From positions 1 through 64,000 of the forward strand of contig JAHZGX010000027.1 in assembly GCA_019420585.1 (NCBI GenBank): 64,000 nt of DNA, given 5' to 3'. Numbering within the stretch: position 1 is the first letter of the stretch; every line of letters begins with the position of its first letter. This document shows positions 27,658-36,586 of the stretch, piece after piece. The translations under genes were made by a program, and so were the position numbers. The notes beneath the pieces are model-generated. The model did no database searches. It saw nothing but the letters and a program-made list of their open reading frames with translations, and was not told the origin of the DNA. Source of the stretch: Prevotellaceae bacterium (GTDB lineage: Bacteria; Bacteroidota; Bacteroidia; Bacteroidales; Bacteroidaceae).

Positions 27658-27729
27658 TAGTCCCTAGGAGAGTCGAACTCCTCTTTAGAGAATGAAAATC
27701 TCTCGTCCTAACCGATAGACGAAGGGACC
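27658..27729 (-). tRNA. tRNA-Glu (anticodon TTC)
   Basis: Read on the minus strand: acceptor GGTCCCT pairs with AGGGACT (first pair G-T). D arm is GTCT/GGAC. Anticodon stem AGAGA/TCTCT encloses loop TTTTCAT, giving anticodon TTC (Glu). T arm AGGAG-TTCGACT-CTCCT. Discriminator A; CCA not encoded. 72 bases. Confidence 0.96.
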
Positions 27730-27781
27730 TTACCTTCGGCAAAAGCCACTGCAACGGAGGCATACACCTCATTTGCGGTTG

Positions 27782-27812
27782 CAAAAGTAGGGGTTTTTCA
27801 CTGACCCACAAA
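27782..27812 (-). promoter_or_regulatory. Promoter of tRNA-Glu and rpsT
   Basis: Minus strand TTTG (27812-27809), 19 bases, TACTTTTG (27789-27782), 53 bases upstream of the tRNA. A full consensus match. Confidence 0.75.
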
Positions 27813-27873
27813 ATATTTCAGAGGAAAAATGATTTCTTTTCGCAAATTACCGTCTGCAAGTGAAGGTTTTCCG

Positions 27874-27881
27874 TAACTTTG
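27874..27881 (+). promoter_or_regulatory. -7 box of recO
   Basis: TAACTTTG, 27 bases before the ATG at 27909. It shows that the in-frame ATG at 27879 lies inside the promoter and is not the start. Confidence 0.55.
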
Positions 27882-27908
27882 GAACACAAAGACACGAACA
27901 AGAGAGAC

Positions 27909-28628
27909 ATGACGGAGAAAACGCACGGCATCGTACTCCGCAGGGTGAGATACAATGACACGGGGCTGATTGTGGACATATTCACTGCCTCAAGGGGCAC
28001 CGTGACCTTCTTGGTCAAGATTGGCAAAGGAGGCAGGAGAAAACTGCAGGCACTTGCCCCGCTGACTCTGGCAGAAGTGTCTTTCCGCTGGCGGACACAG
28101 CACACGCTGCAGCACCTGGACGAGGTGCAAGTGGCACGCCCTTACAGCACACTTTCCGCTGATCCCATGAAGGCATCGGTGGCCCTCTTCCTGCAGGAGT
28201 TCCTATACCATACTCTGAAGCACGAGGTGGCCAACAAGCCATTGTATGACTACCTGGAGCAAAGCATGGAATGGCTGGACAGCCATGGGGAAGGGCTGGC
28301 CAACTTCCACCTGACTTTCATGTTGAGGCTGACACGGCACCTGGGACTATGGCCACGAACTTACGGGTGGCGCGAAGGGTGCGTGTTCGACCTGAAGGAA
28401 GGAGTCATGACCGACATGCTGCCGACACACAGGTTCTACACAGGTATCACGGAAACGTCCTACATACCTCACATAACAAGAATGACATTCCGAAGCATGA
28501 GGTTATTCAAGATGAACCGCACACAAAGGAATGTCATTCTGGATGTCCTGCTGGCTTATTACCGACTGCATGTGCCGGAATTCCCCGAACTAAAATCGGT
28601 GGAAATGCTGCGCGAGGTGTTTGCCTGA
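27909..28628 (+). CDS. recO: DNA repair protein RecO
   Basis: Works with RecR and RecF to load RecA on gapped DNA. The 239-residue protein starts MTEKTHGIVLRRVRYNDTGLIVDIFT, the OB-fold opening of RecO ('GIVLR...Y.E...I...FT'), followed by 'GTVTFLVKIGKGGRRK'. The C-terminal part is helical. The zinc-finger cysteines found in some RecO proteins are absent, as usual in Bacteroidota. It is divergent from tRNA-Glu/rpsT and convergent with the dcw operon. Confidence 0.92.
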   Translation: MTEKTHGIVLRRVRYNDTGLIVDIFTASRGTVTFLVKIGKGGRRKLQALAPLTLAEVSFRWRTQHTLQHLDEVQVARPYSTLSADPMKASVALFLQEFLYHTLKHEVANKPLYDYLEQSMEWLDSHGEGLANFHLTFMLRLTRHLGLWPRTYGWREGCVFDLKEGVMTDMLPTHRFYTGITETSYIPHITRMTFRSMRLFKMNRTQRNVILDVLLAYYRLHVPEFPELKSVEMLREVFA

Positions 28629-28646
28629 GCACAGACTTCCACACTA

Positions 28647-28665
28647 CCGGGCATGTCCGGCCCGG
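28647..28665. terminator. Possible bidirectional hairpin between recO and the yqeY-like gene
   Basis: CCGGGC (28647-28652), loop of 7, GCCCGG (28660-28665), in the 41-base gap between two convergent stop codons. No clear U-tract. Confidence 0.35.
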
Positions 28666-28669
28666 ATGG

Positions 28670-29116
28670 TCAGCCCAGCAGTTCCTTGACCATGGCACTG
28701 ATGGCCCTGCCCTCGGCACGCCCCGAAAGTTTCTTGGTAGCCACACCCATCACACGCCCCATGTCACGGGCAGTGGTGGCTCCAACCTCGGCTATGATGC
28801 CCTGAAGTTCAGTCCGGAGTTCATCTGCCGTGAGTTGCTTGGGCAGATACTCCTCAATAACCGCCACCTGCGCCAGTTCTTCTTCGGCCAAATCCTGGCG
28901 TGACTGGGCAGTGTATATGGCCGCCGTGTCCCTGCCCTGCTTGGCAAGTTTGGCCAGTATCTTCAAGGCAGCCTCATCGGTCAGTTCATCATTGGCTCCA
29001 GGAGCGGTCTTGGCTTCAATGAAATATTTCTTCACTCCACGGAGAGCCATCAGGCGCACCTTGTCATGCGCCTTCATGGCGGCGAGAATATCGCCACTTA
29101 CTTTCTCAAACAACAT
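28670..29116 (-). CDS. GatB/YqeY domain protein
   Basis: A 148-residue helical protein with the YqeY pattern: MLFEKVSGDILAAMKAHDKV, then 'LRGVKKYFIEAK', 'EELAQVAVIEEYLPKQLTADEL' and 'DMGRVMGVATKKLSGRAEGRA'. The domain is shared with the tail of GatB, where it contacts tRNA, but the role of free YqeY is unclear. Last gene of the dcw run, 66 bases after ftsZ, as in other Bacteroidales. I start at 29116 because the frame upstream is lysine-rich and not family-like. Confidence 0.85.
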   Translation of the reverse strand: MLFEKVSGDILAAMKAHDKVRLMALRGVKKYFIEAKTAPGANDELTDEAALKILAKLAKQGRDTAAIYTAQSRQDLAEEELAQVAVIEEYLPKQLTADELRTELQGIIAEVGATTARDMGRVMGVATKKLSGRAEGRAISAMVKELLG

Positions 29117-29182
29117 ATCTTTCTTTTTTTTATCCGTTGTGCGCCCTACAGGCGCAACATTCATTCTGTCATCTCACACCTC

Positions 29183-30466
29183 TCATGCCTCCTGCAAGGC
29201 AGCATTGCCGCAGGCGGCTATCCTTTTCAGTTCCTCGGAAGTACGGCTATGGGTGGGCGAATCGGCCACCATGTCGATGAGCGTATCGTTGCACAATTCA
29301 GCGTCAGTAAACACATGGCAGTGGAATCGGTGCCGCCTCTTGGGCTTGGAGTCACCATCGGGATAATACATCTCACGGCGGCTCTTGCGCTGCTCATCAT
29401 ACTCATCCTGAGTCTGCACAATATCATCGCGCATCTCTCCACACTCCTCCAGACGCCTCAACTTGAAGCCTGACGCCAGCAGGGTAATGCGCACCTTGCT
29501 GCCCAAAGTGGCATCGGTCTCAAATCCGAACTTGGCCTCCACCTTCTTGCTGAAACGTCCCATGAAGTCATTCACTTCATTCATCTCTTCCATTTTCAAG
29601 GTATCTCCTCCATCCTCACCGTTGAAGCAAATGTTAAGGAGCACCTTCTTGGAATTGAAGATGTCATTATTGTTGAGCAGCGGGCTGTTGAGAGCCGCCT
29701 CGATGGCATGTGTCACACGGCGTTCTCCCTCGGCCTCGGCCGTGCTCATCACTGCCACGCCTCCTTTGCGGAGCACCATCTGCACGTCATTGAAGTCAAG
29801 ATTCATGATGCCCTGCATGGAAATAATGCCGGCAATACTCTTGGCTGCGACACACAGCGTATCGTCTGCCTTGGCAAAAGCATTGGTGAAAGAAAGGTCG
29901 GGATATATCTCACGCAGGCGCTCATTGTTGATAACCAGCAGGGCATCCACCTGCTTGGCCATCTCTTCCACCCCATCAAGAGCCTGGTCAATCTTGGCCT
30001 CGCCCTCAAAAACGAACGGAATGGTGACGATGCCCACGGTGAGGATGCCGGCCTCCTTGGCACAACGGGCAACCACCGGGCCTGCACCCGTACCCGTACC
30101 TCCGCCCATACCGGCGGTGATGAACACCATACGCGTGCCGTCGGAAAGCGCAGCACGTATTTCCTCCACACTCGTCTCCGCCTGTTCGCGACCGCTCTCC
30201 GGGTCGTTGCCGGCTCCGAGACCCGTGGTGCCGAGCAGCAACTTGTTGGGCACAGGGGAAACGTCCAGTTGCTTGAGATCGGTATTGCACACCAGGTACG
30301 AAACATCATGAATGCCCTGACGATACATGTAACCAACGGCATTGCACCCGCCGCCACCCACGCCTATCACCTTGATGATTGTCTTTCCGGCCTCCTGTTT
30401 CTTGACCCCGGGAAACTGAAACTCCAGTCCCGAGTCCATGATTCCTGTATTGTTGTTTTCGTTCAT
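29183..30466 (-). CDS. ftsZ: Cell division protein FtsZ
   Basis: Tubulin-like GTPase that forms the Z ring. Motifs seen: GVGGGGCNAV near residue 38, the tubulin signature GGGTGTG near residue 121, and the T7 synergy loop NLDFNDVQMVL near residue 222. After the GTPase and C-terminal domains (ending about residue 330, KVRITLLASGF) there is a charged 100-residue tail (RKSRREMYYPDGDSKPKRR, DMVADSPTHSRTSEEL). The usual C-terminal peptide (like IPAFLRK) that binds FtsA in other bacteria is not recognisable. Preceded by ftsA in the same operon. Confidence 0.95.
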   Translation of the reverse strand: MNENNNTGIMDSGLEFQFPGVKKQEAGKTIIKVIGVGGGGCNAVGYMYRQGIHDVSYLVCNTDLKQLDVSPVPNKLLLGTTGLGAGNDPESGREQAETSVEEIRAALSDGTRMVFITAGMGGGTGTGAGPVVARCAKEAGILTVGIVTIPFVFEGEAKIDQALDGVEEMAKQVDALLVINNERLREIYPDLSFTNAFAKADDTLCVAAKSIAGIISMQGIMNLDFNDVQMVLRKGGVAVMSTAEAEGERRVTHAIEAALNSPLLNNNDIFNSKKVLLNICFNGEDGGDTLKMEEMNEVNDFMGRFSKKVEAKFGFETDATLGSKVRITLLASGFKLRRLEECGEMRDDIVQTQDEYDEQRKSRREMYYPDGDSKPKRRHRFHCHVFTDAELCNDTLIDMVADSPTHSRTSEELKRIAACGNAALQEA

Positions 30467-30527
30467 AGCATTGTCTTGTTGTTATGTCTACATCTCTATT
30501 CAATTCTGTACATACCGGCAAGCTGAC

Positions 30528-31943
30528 TCATGCCTCATCCGTGCCATCACTTTCCTCCTCAAGCATTCCCTTGAACACCCCCAGGGCCCGACGGAACTTG
30601 CTGCCCAGTCCGGCACCACTCTTTTTCTTCCGGGGACGCTCCCCGTCCTTCACCGGCTCGCCCTCGGCAACCTCCGGCTCACGGTTCTCCGGAATGGCGG
30701 ACACATTACCACCCTCCAGTGTGCCGTCTTCCTCTTCTGAGAAAAGTTCACTTTGCTGCACAGGCCGAGGCTTCTCAATTACGCAGGACTCCTTTCCACT
30801 GAGAAGCAGAGAGTACAGGGTGTCCTGACACTCACTGTCATCCACGCCGCAGCCCGGCTCCAAAACTACACCTGCAGGGAGTCCCTTGTGCACACGCACA
30901 AGTTTGCTCGTCTTTGTATATTTGACAAAAGCATCAGCCACATCAGGCAGACGACTTCCTCCACCCGTAAAGATAATGCTGGCGAACTGATTGTCACAGA
31001 AAGGACGCACATGCTCCCACACGTTGGCGATAATTTCCTGGTAACGCGCCTCAACAATTTCCTTCAACTGATGCTTGCTGACACTGCGGTCATAACTGAG
31101 GTTCAGCATCTCGCCGTCCGACATCTCGTCCTCACGCGGTTCCTGACAGTAGGCGGTACCGTACTTCAATTTCAGATTCTCAGCATCCTCAATCTGCGCT
31201 CCATAACGTACGATGTCGGCCGTGACGTTGTCGCCTCCCAAGGGAATAACCACCAGATGACGCAAGGTGTTCCTGCTGTACACAATGACCGTGGTGGTGG
31301 CCGCACCTATATCCACCAGCGCACATCCCGACTTGCGCTCCTGCTCTGTAAGCAGATAGTGCCCCAAAGCAAGAGGAGAAATGAGGATGTCATCCTCGGC
31401 CAAACGCAGTCCGGCATTGTCAACGCTGCTTTCTATATTATTTCTCAAACGCACATCAGCCAGAATGTTGAGGAAGGTGGCCCTGATGTTCTTGGCCTCC
31501 ATGCCCACCGGAGTGGTCACGCCGCCACGGCTGTCGATGCGATATTCCTGAGGTTCCGCCTGCAGTATGTCCATATCAAGATATTGCTGTGCCCGGTTCA
31601 TGTCATCAATCCGCTGAATGGTCTCCTCTGTAATGATGGTCTTCTGATCCATGGGATAATCAATAGAGTTGAGCACCGTGTGAAGCGACTGGCCACCCAG
31701 TCCCACATACACCTTGGCCACCTGTGCATTAAGCCGCTCTCCCAGTTGATGGGTTACATCCTGCAATGTCAAGGCAGTACGGTTTATATTGTCAACCACT
31801 CCACGGCGTATGGCGTATTCATCCGATTTCCGTGTCACGGCCAGAACGTGCATGTTGCCGTCCAGTTCTCGTCTTCCCGCGATGGCACGTATGGCAGCAG
31901 AGCCAAGCTCCACAGCCACGATGATGTCCTTTTCTGTTCCCAT
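30528..31943 (-). CDS. ftsA: Cell division protein FtsA
   Basis: Actin-like protein that tethers FtsZ to the membrane. The 471-residue protein has the ATP site motifs IVAVELGSAAIRAIAG near the start, ALVDIGAATTTVIVYS in the middle and IIFTGGGSRLPDV near residue 330. After an acidic linker (about 385-435), an amphipathic helix 'GLGSKFRRALGVFKGML' serves as membrane-targeting segment; it is followed by a short acidic tail instead of ending the protein. Between ftsQ (29 bases) and ftsZ (61 bases). Confidence 0.94.
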   Translation of the reverse strand: MGTEKDIIVAVELGSAAIRAIAGRRELDGNMHVLAVTRKSDEYAIRRGVVDNINRTALTLQDVTHQLGERLNAQVAKVYVGLGGQSLHTVLNSIDYPMDQKTIITEETIQRIDDMNRAQQYLDMDILQAEPQEYRIDSRGGVTTPVGMEAKNIRATFLNILADVRLRNNIESSVDNAGLRLAEDDILISPLALGHYLLTEQERKSGCALVDIGAATTTVIVYSRNTLRHLVVIPLGGDNVTADIVRYGAQIEDAENLKLKYGTAYCQEPREDEMSDGEMLNLSYDRSVSKHQLKEIVEARYQEIIANVWEHVRPFCDNQFASIIFTGGGSRLPDVADAFVKYTKTSKLVRVHKGLPAGVVLEPGCGVDDSECQDTLYSLLLSGKESCVIEKPRPVQQSELFSEEEDGTLEGGNVSAIPENREPEVAEGEPVKDGERPRKKKSGAGLGSKFRRALGVFKGMLEEESDGTDEA

Positions 31944-31972
31944 ACCTTATGTCTTGTTATGTTTCGTTATCG

Positions 31973-32698
31973 TCATTTAGTGCACACTATCTGACCGTCA
32001 TAAGCCAGACTAATGACCCTGTACTTGTTCCAGCCCACCTTAGGCATTCCGTATTTATAGAAAAAGCGAAGTCGCTGCAACTTGTCCCGGAACCTGTCTG
32101 CATCTCCCAACTGTACCACATGACGGCCCACCCGAGGAAGCAACTCTACCTGTCCGGAAGGAGTCACGTAAATCTGTTCTACCTGAGCGTTCCAGAACTC
32201 ATCATTATATATATACTTTGCCAATGGCAACAACGTCTGTTTGGCAAAAGCGCGCTTCATGTGGCCTGTGGCCAGACAGAGTCCCTTCTCAGCCAACTTG
32301 GCCGGCATAACATCACCATTATCGGCCATGTAATACTCGTCACCATCTGACTGGAGCACATGCAGGACTGGCTTCCGGGGTGTAATGTCGATGCAAAGGA
32401 CGCCCGCCGTGGTGAAATGGCAAGATGCCCGACTGACATAAGGGTCACTGCTGAGCAGACTATCCAAGCCAAGCAGACTGATGTCGGAAAGACAGACGCC
32501 CTTGGGCGAAATGTTGCATCGGTCAAGCATGGCATGCACATAACTCTCCGTCACCAGATTGGAGACAGAACTGTCCCTCAAGCAAACTCTCACATCGGTG
32601 CATACTTGTTTTTCCACAGGGCGTGCATATCGTATCACAGCCCATACCAAATAGACAGTGATGCCAATCAGGAGTATGGCCTTAATCGCTATTCTCAT
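31973..32698 (-). CDS. ftsQ: Cell division protein FtsQ
   Basis: Bitopic inner-membrane protein of the divisome. 241 residues with one N-terminal membrane segment (IAIKAILLIGITVYLVWAVI) and a periplasmic POTRA/FtsQ part. Sequence conservation is low, as usual, so the call relies on size, topology and position between murC and ftsA. Its start overlaps the murC stop by four bases (ATGA). Confidence 0.88.
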   Translation of the reverse strand: MRIAIKAILLIGITVYLVWAVIRYARPVEKQVCTDVRVCLRDSSVSNLVTESYVHAMLDRCNISPKGVCLSDISLLGLDSLLSSDPYVSRASCHFTTAGVLCIDITPRKPVLHVLQSDGDEYYMADNGDVMPAKLAEKGLCLATGHMKRAFAKQTLLPLAKYIYNDEFWNAQVEQIYVTPSGQVELLPRVGRHVVQLGDADRFRDKLQRLRFFYKYGMPKVGWNKYRVISLAYDGQIVCTK

Positions 32699-34074
32699 CT
32701 TACCTCTGTCAATATAGTTGTTATACGGTCAGCATAATTCTCAATATCACCAGCGCCAAGCGTCACCAACACATCGAAGCCACCTTGCCGCACCACATCA
32801 CAGATTTCATCCTTATGGCAGAGTTGCTTCTTGATGCCCGGACGCAGGTTGTCATATATAAGCCGGCTGGTAACACCAGGTATTGGTTGCTCACGTGCAG
32901 GATAGATGTCCACGATGGCTACATCATCAAGCAGCGAAAGTGCATCGGCGAACTCGTGGTAGAAATCACGGGTACGGGTGTAAAGATGCGGCTGGAAAAT
33001 GACCTTGATGCGTCGCCCTTCATAGAGTTGCTTGATGCTCATGAGGCTCCGGCGTATCTCTTCAGGGTGATGGGCATAGTCGCTCAGGTATACCATGGAG
33101 GGAGTCTTGACACGGAAGTCGAAACGACGGTCCACACCGCTGAAGGAGGCCATTGAGTAACGAATTTCCTCCTCTGTGGCACCGCCTATCTGTGCAAGCG
33201 CCATGGCAGCGATGCCGTTCTCGATATTGACCGTGACAGGAACGCCCAGACTGACATCGGCAATGTTACCAAACGGAGAAATGAAGTCAAATGAAATCTC
33301 TCCATTGCCAATACGCACGTTCTCGGCACGAAAGTCACCCTGCTCGCAACTATAGGTGTAAACGGTCACGCCGGGCTGCACATCGGGCTGCATCTTAAGC
33401 CCCGTATGAATTATCAGATACCCCCCAGGGACAATGAGATGACTATAATGGCGGAAACTCTCCAAATATGCCTCTTCTGTGCCATAGATGTCGAGATGGT
33501 CGGAATCGGTGGCGGTGATGACGCTGGCATAGGGACGAAGCCAATGGAAAGAGCGGTCAAACTCATCGGCTTCTATCACCACAAACGGGCTTTTCTTGCT
33601 GAGAATATAGTTGGTGCCGTAATTCTTGGTGATACCACCAAGGAAAGCATTGCAACCCACATGGCTCTCATGAAGGATATGAGCCGCCATGCTGCTGGTG
33701 GTGGTCTTGCCATGAGTACCGGCCACGCAGAGTGCCTTGAGGGACTGGCTCAATGTGCCCAACACCTGAGCGCGTTTCTGCACACAGAATCCATTGGTCA
33801 TGAAATAAAAAAGTTCCGTATGCGTGGAAGGGATGGCCGGGGTGTAAACCACCAAAGTACTCTCCAAAAAGAGAAACGCCCTGGGGACAAGCGAGAGGTC
33901 ATCCTCATAATGAATCATGGCGCCTTCCTCTTCCAGTTTGTGCGTCAACGGGCTCTGGGTCTTGTCATAACCACCCACCTGCGCACCGATATGCAGGAAA
34001 TAACGGGCAATGGCACTCATGCCAATACCGCCGATGCCTACAAAATATACTGCCTTGATATCCTTGAGTTCCAT
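32695..34074 (-). CDS. murC: UDP-N-acetylmuramate-L-alanine ligase
   Basis: Adds L-alanine to UDP-MurNAc, first amino acid of the peptidoglycan stem. 459 residues. It begins with a Rossmann-like 'YFVGIGGIGMSAIARYF', has the ATP loop GTHGKTTTSSM near residue 119, the 'NIENGIAAMALA' segment and the C-terminal 'FQPHLYTRTRDF' block, all typical of MurC. 12 bases after murG. Confidence 0.95.
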   Translation of the reverse strand: MELKDIKAVYFVGIGGIGMSAIARYFLHIGAQVGGYDKTQSPLTHKLEEEGAMIHYEDDLSLVPRAFLFLESTLVVYTPAIPSTHTELFYFMTNGFCVQKRAQVLGTLSQSLKALCVAGTHGKTTTSSMAAHILHESHVGCNAFLGGITKNYGTNYILSKKSPFVVIEADEFDRSFHWLRPYASVITATDSDHLDIYGTEEAYLESFRHYSHLIVPGGYLIIHTGLKMQPDVQPGVTVYTYSCEQGDFRAENVRIGNGEISFDFISPFGNIADVSLGVPVTVNIENGIAAMALAQIGGATEEEIRYSMASFSGVDRRFDFRVKTPSMVYLSDYAHHPEEIRRSLMSIKQLYEGRRIKVIFQPHLYTRTRDFYHEFADALSLLDDVAIVDIYPAREQPIPGVTSRLIYDNLRPGIKKQLCHKDEICDVVRQGGFDVLVTLGAGDIENYADRITTILTEVR

Positions 34075-34086
34075 GTCTGTGCCCTC

Positions 34087-35199
34087 TTACTTTTTTACCA
34101 ATTTTATTGCCTCCTCGGCTATCACGCGTGCGGAATCCTTATAAGCCATTTCATAAGCGTTCTTGCCCAAACTACACAACTTGTCCTGCTGCATCACGGT
34201 GTCCAACGCCAGCGGTATCAACTCATGTGCCGCATTGGAATCCTTCACGTAAAGAGCCGCACCACGATGTACCAGTGCCATGGCGTTGTGGGTCTGATGA
34301 TCTTCTGCCACATTGGGACTGGGCACCAAAATGCTGGGCTTGCCCAGCAGACACAACTCGCTGATGCTGCTGGCCCCTGCCCGACTGACAACAAGGTCGG
34401 CTGCCTTATACGCCTGATCCATGCGACTGATGAAGTCTGTAACATAAAGGTTGGCAGGCTTTCCTTTCAACTCCAGTTCTTTGGCAATATGTTCCTTGTA
34501 ATATCCACCCGTCTGCCAAATGAACTGCACTGATGCTGAGGATATCTGCTCCAGCGAGCCGAGTACACTCTCATTAAGTGTTCTGGCACCCAGACTTCCG
34601 CCAATGAGCAAAATGGTAGGGACACGAGGGTCAAGTCCAAAGGCCGACGAAGCCTCATCACGAGTCAAGGAAGCATTAAGGAGATTCTGACGCACAGGGT
34701 TACCCGTCAGCAGAATACGCTCCTTGGGAAAGAAACGCTCCATACCCTCATAAGCCACACAAATGCGACTGGTCTTCCTGGCAAGCGTTCTATTGGTCAG
34801 ACCGGCGAAACTGTTCTGCTCCTGTATCAAGCACGGAATGTTCAGTTCGTATGCTGCGTTGAGCGTGGCCGAACTGGCATAGCCGCCCACACCGATAGCC
34901 ACATCAGGACGAAAATCCTTCAGTATCTTCTTGATCATTCGCTTGCTCCTCAGAAAATCAAGTAGGATGCGCAGGTTACCGAACCTCCACAAAGGACGGA
35001 GCAATCCACGTACAGGAAGTCCCACGATATGGTAACCTGCCGCGGGCACGCGCTGCATCTCCATCCTGCCCAAAGCACCAACGAACAGGATGTCTGCATC
35101 GGGGTGCATCTCCTTAATGGCATTGGCAATGCTCACAGCAGGGAAAATGTGTCCACCCGTTCCACCTCCGCTTATCACAAATTTCATTTTCTTGTCCAT
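34087..35199 (-). CDS. murG: UDP-GlcNAc:lipid I GlcNAc transferase
   Basis: Transfers GlcNAc to lipid I to make lipid II at the cytoplasmic face of the membrane. 370 residues with ISGGGTGGHIFPA at the start, GVGGYASSATLNAAY around residue 100, and the donor-binding 'VVSRAGASSISELCLLGKPSILVPSP' block near residue 275. The start at 35199 has an AAGGAGG ribosome binding site five bases upstream, unusually strong for Bacteroidota; longer in-frame starts are not needed. Confidence 0.95.
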   Translation of the reverse strand: MDKKMKFVISGGGTGGHIFPAVSIANAIKEMHPDADILFVGALGRMEMQRVPAAGYHIVGLPVRGLLRPLWRFGNLRILLDFLRSKRMIKKILKDFRPDVAIGVGGYASSATLNAAYELNIPCLIQEQNSFAGLTNRTLARKTSRICVAYEGMERFFPKERILLTGNPVRQNLLNASLTRDEASSAFGLDPRVPTILLIGGSLGARTLNESVLGSLEQISSASVQFIWQTGGYYKEHIAKELELKGKPANLYVTDFISRMDQAYKAADLVVSRAGASSISELCLLGKPSILVPSPNVAEDHQTHNAMALVHRGAALYVKDSNAAHELIPLALDTVMQQDKLCSLGKNAYEMAYKDSARVIAEEAIKLVKK

Positions 35200-35265
35200 T
35201 CTATCCTCCTTTATGTAATTGTCCCAACCGACATATCTGTCATCGGGCATCATCCATACCAACCA

Positions 35266-36519
35266 TCATGCCGGTTGTACTGGCACTTCTGTCTCTTCCG
35301 GACTACTACATGGCAACTGCGTGACCGGAGTGCCTACCTTCTTAGCCGTACGACTCACACTCAATATCATCCCCATGCAAAGGCAATTGATAAGCACACT
35401 GGAGCCTCCCTTACTTATGAGAGGAAGTGTTTGTCCGGTGACAGGCATAGCCCCCACGGCCACAGCCATATTGACCATAGCCTGGAACACAATCATCAGT
35501 GCCAGCCCCATCACCAAGAACGAGGGAAAAAGAGCCTTGCAGCGAGCGGCTATCGACTTACAGCGCCACATGAATATAAGGTAAAGGGACATGACCACAA
35601 GCCCCCCAAGAATGCCGGTCTCCTCTATGATAATGGCATAGATAAAGTCGGAATAAGCCTGAGGTAAATAATCGCGCTGGCGTGACTTACCGGGCCCCTT
35701 GCCTATCCCATGGGAGGTGGCCACGGCAATGCGTGCATGAGTAACTTGAATATTGTCAGTTATGTCATAATCCTTAGGGTCTGCAGGAATATCATGTTTC
35801 TCGGTCACACGATGAACCCACGTAGGTACGCGGTGGATGGGCTTAAAGTCCGATATCGCCCATTCTTGAAGAGTCGACTCTGGCACGCTGTAAGCAAAGG
35901 TCAGCCCTGCAGCACCCAAAGACACCACACAGACCAAGACCGCAGCAATCACCTTGGTGCGGACTTGGGCAATGAAAGCCATGGCAAGCATCACCAAGAA
36001 GATGAGTGCCGCCGTGGAAAGGTTTTCAGTGACAATCAAAGCCAAAGCCAAGACTACCCCCATAACAGCAAACTTGGTGCCCAGAGGGGTGACCCCCCTG
36101 TCATCACGCATCGAAGCATAAATAAAAGCAACGTACATGACAAGCATCATCTTGGTAAGTTCACTGGGTTGAAACGTCAATTTCCAAACATGTATCCATC
36201 TGCCTGCACCATTGATGCTTCCTGAGAACAAAGCCACCATCTGCAAGACAAGAGCGCCAATGAGTCCAAATGCACCGCCAAACTTGAAATAATTACACGG
36301 GACACGGCTCACTATCCATGCGAGTGTCAGCCCCACTGCCCAATATGCACAATGCTGCAGAACGGGTTCCCAATAGTGGCTCTTCCCCCCGTAACTCATC
36401 GTGCTGCTGGCACTATACACTTCTACTACAGATATCATGCACAAAAGGAGAAAGACCATCCAAATGACCAAGTCTCCCTGCATCCATCCCGTCAAGTTGA
36501 TTTTCCTGTTCAGTTTCAT
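35266..36519 (-). CDS. ftsW: Septal peptidoglycan glycosyltransferase FtsW
   Basis: SEDS-family lipid II polymerase of the divisome. 417 residues, about ten membrane segments. Family marks include 'WIHVWKLTFQPSELTKMMLVMYVAF' and, near the end, 'MPVTGQTLPLISKGGSSVLINCLCMG'. Located between murD and murG, which identifies it as FtsW, with RodA encoded elsewhere in this window. The C-terminus is a short cytoplasmic tail. Confidence 0.94.
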   Translation of the reverse strand: MKLNRKINLTGWMQGDLVIWMVFLLLCMISVVEVYSASSTMSYGGKSHYWEPVLQHCAYWAVGLTLAWIVSRVPCNYFKFGGAFGLIGALVLQMVALFSGSINGAGRWIHVWKLTFQPSELTKMMLVMYVAFIYASMRDDRGVTPLGTKFAVMGVVLALALIVTENLSTAALIFLVMLAMAFIAQVRTKVIAAVLVCVVSLGAAGLTFAYSVPESTLQEWAISDFKPIHRVPTWVHRVTEKHDIPADPKDYDITDNIQVTHARIAVATSHGIGKGPGKSRQRDYLPQAYSDFIYAIIIEETGILGGLVVMSLYLIFMWRCKSIAARCKALFPSFLVMGLALMIVFQAMVNMAVAVGAMPVTGQTLPLISKGGSSVLINCLCMGMILSVSRTAKKVGTPVTQLPCSSPEETEVPVQPA

Positions 36520-36586
36520 TTGTGGTTTCGTCTGTCAAAGCATGTCCGCCAAGAAGCATGCCAATAGATATCATTCATGTATATTG

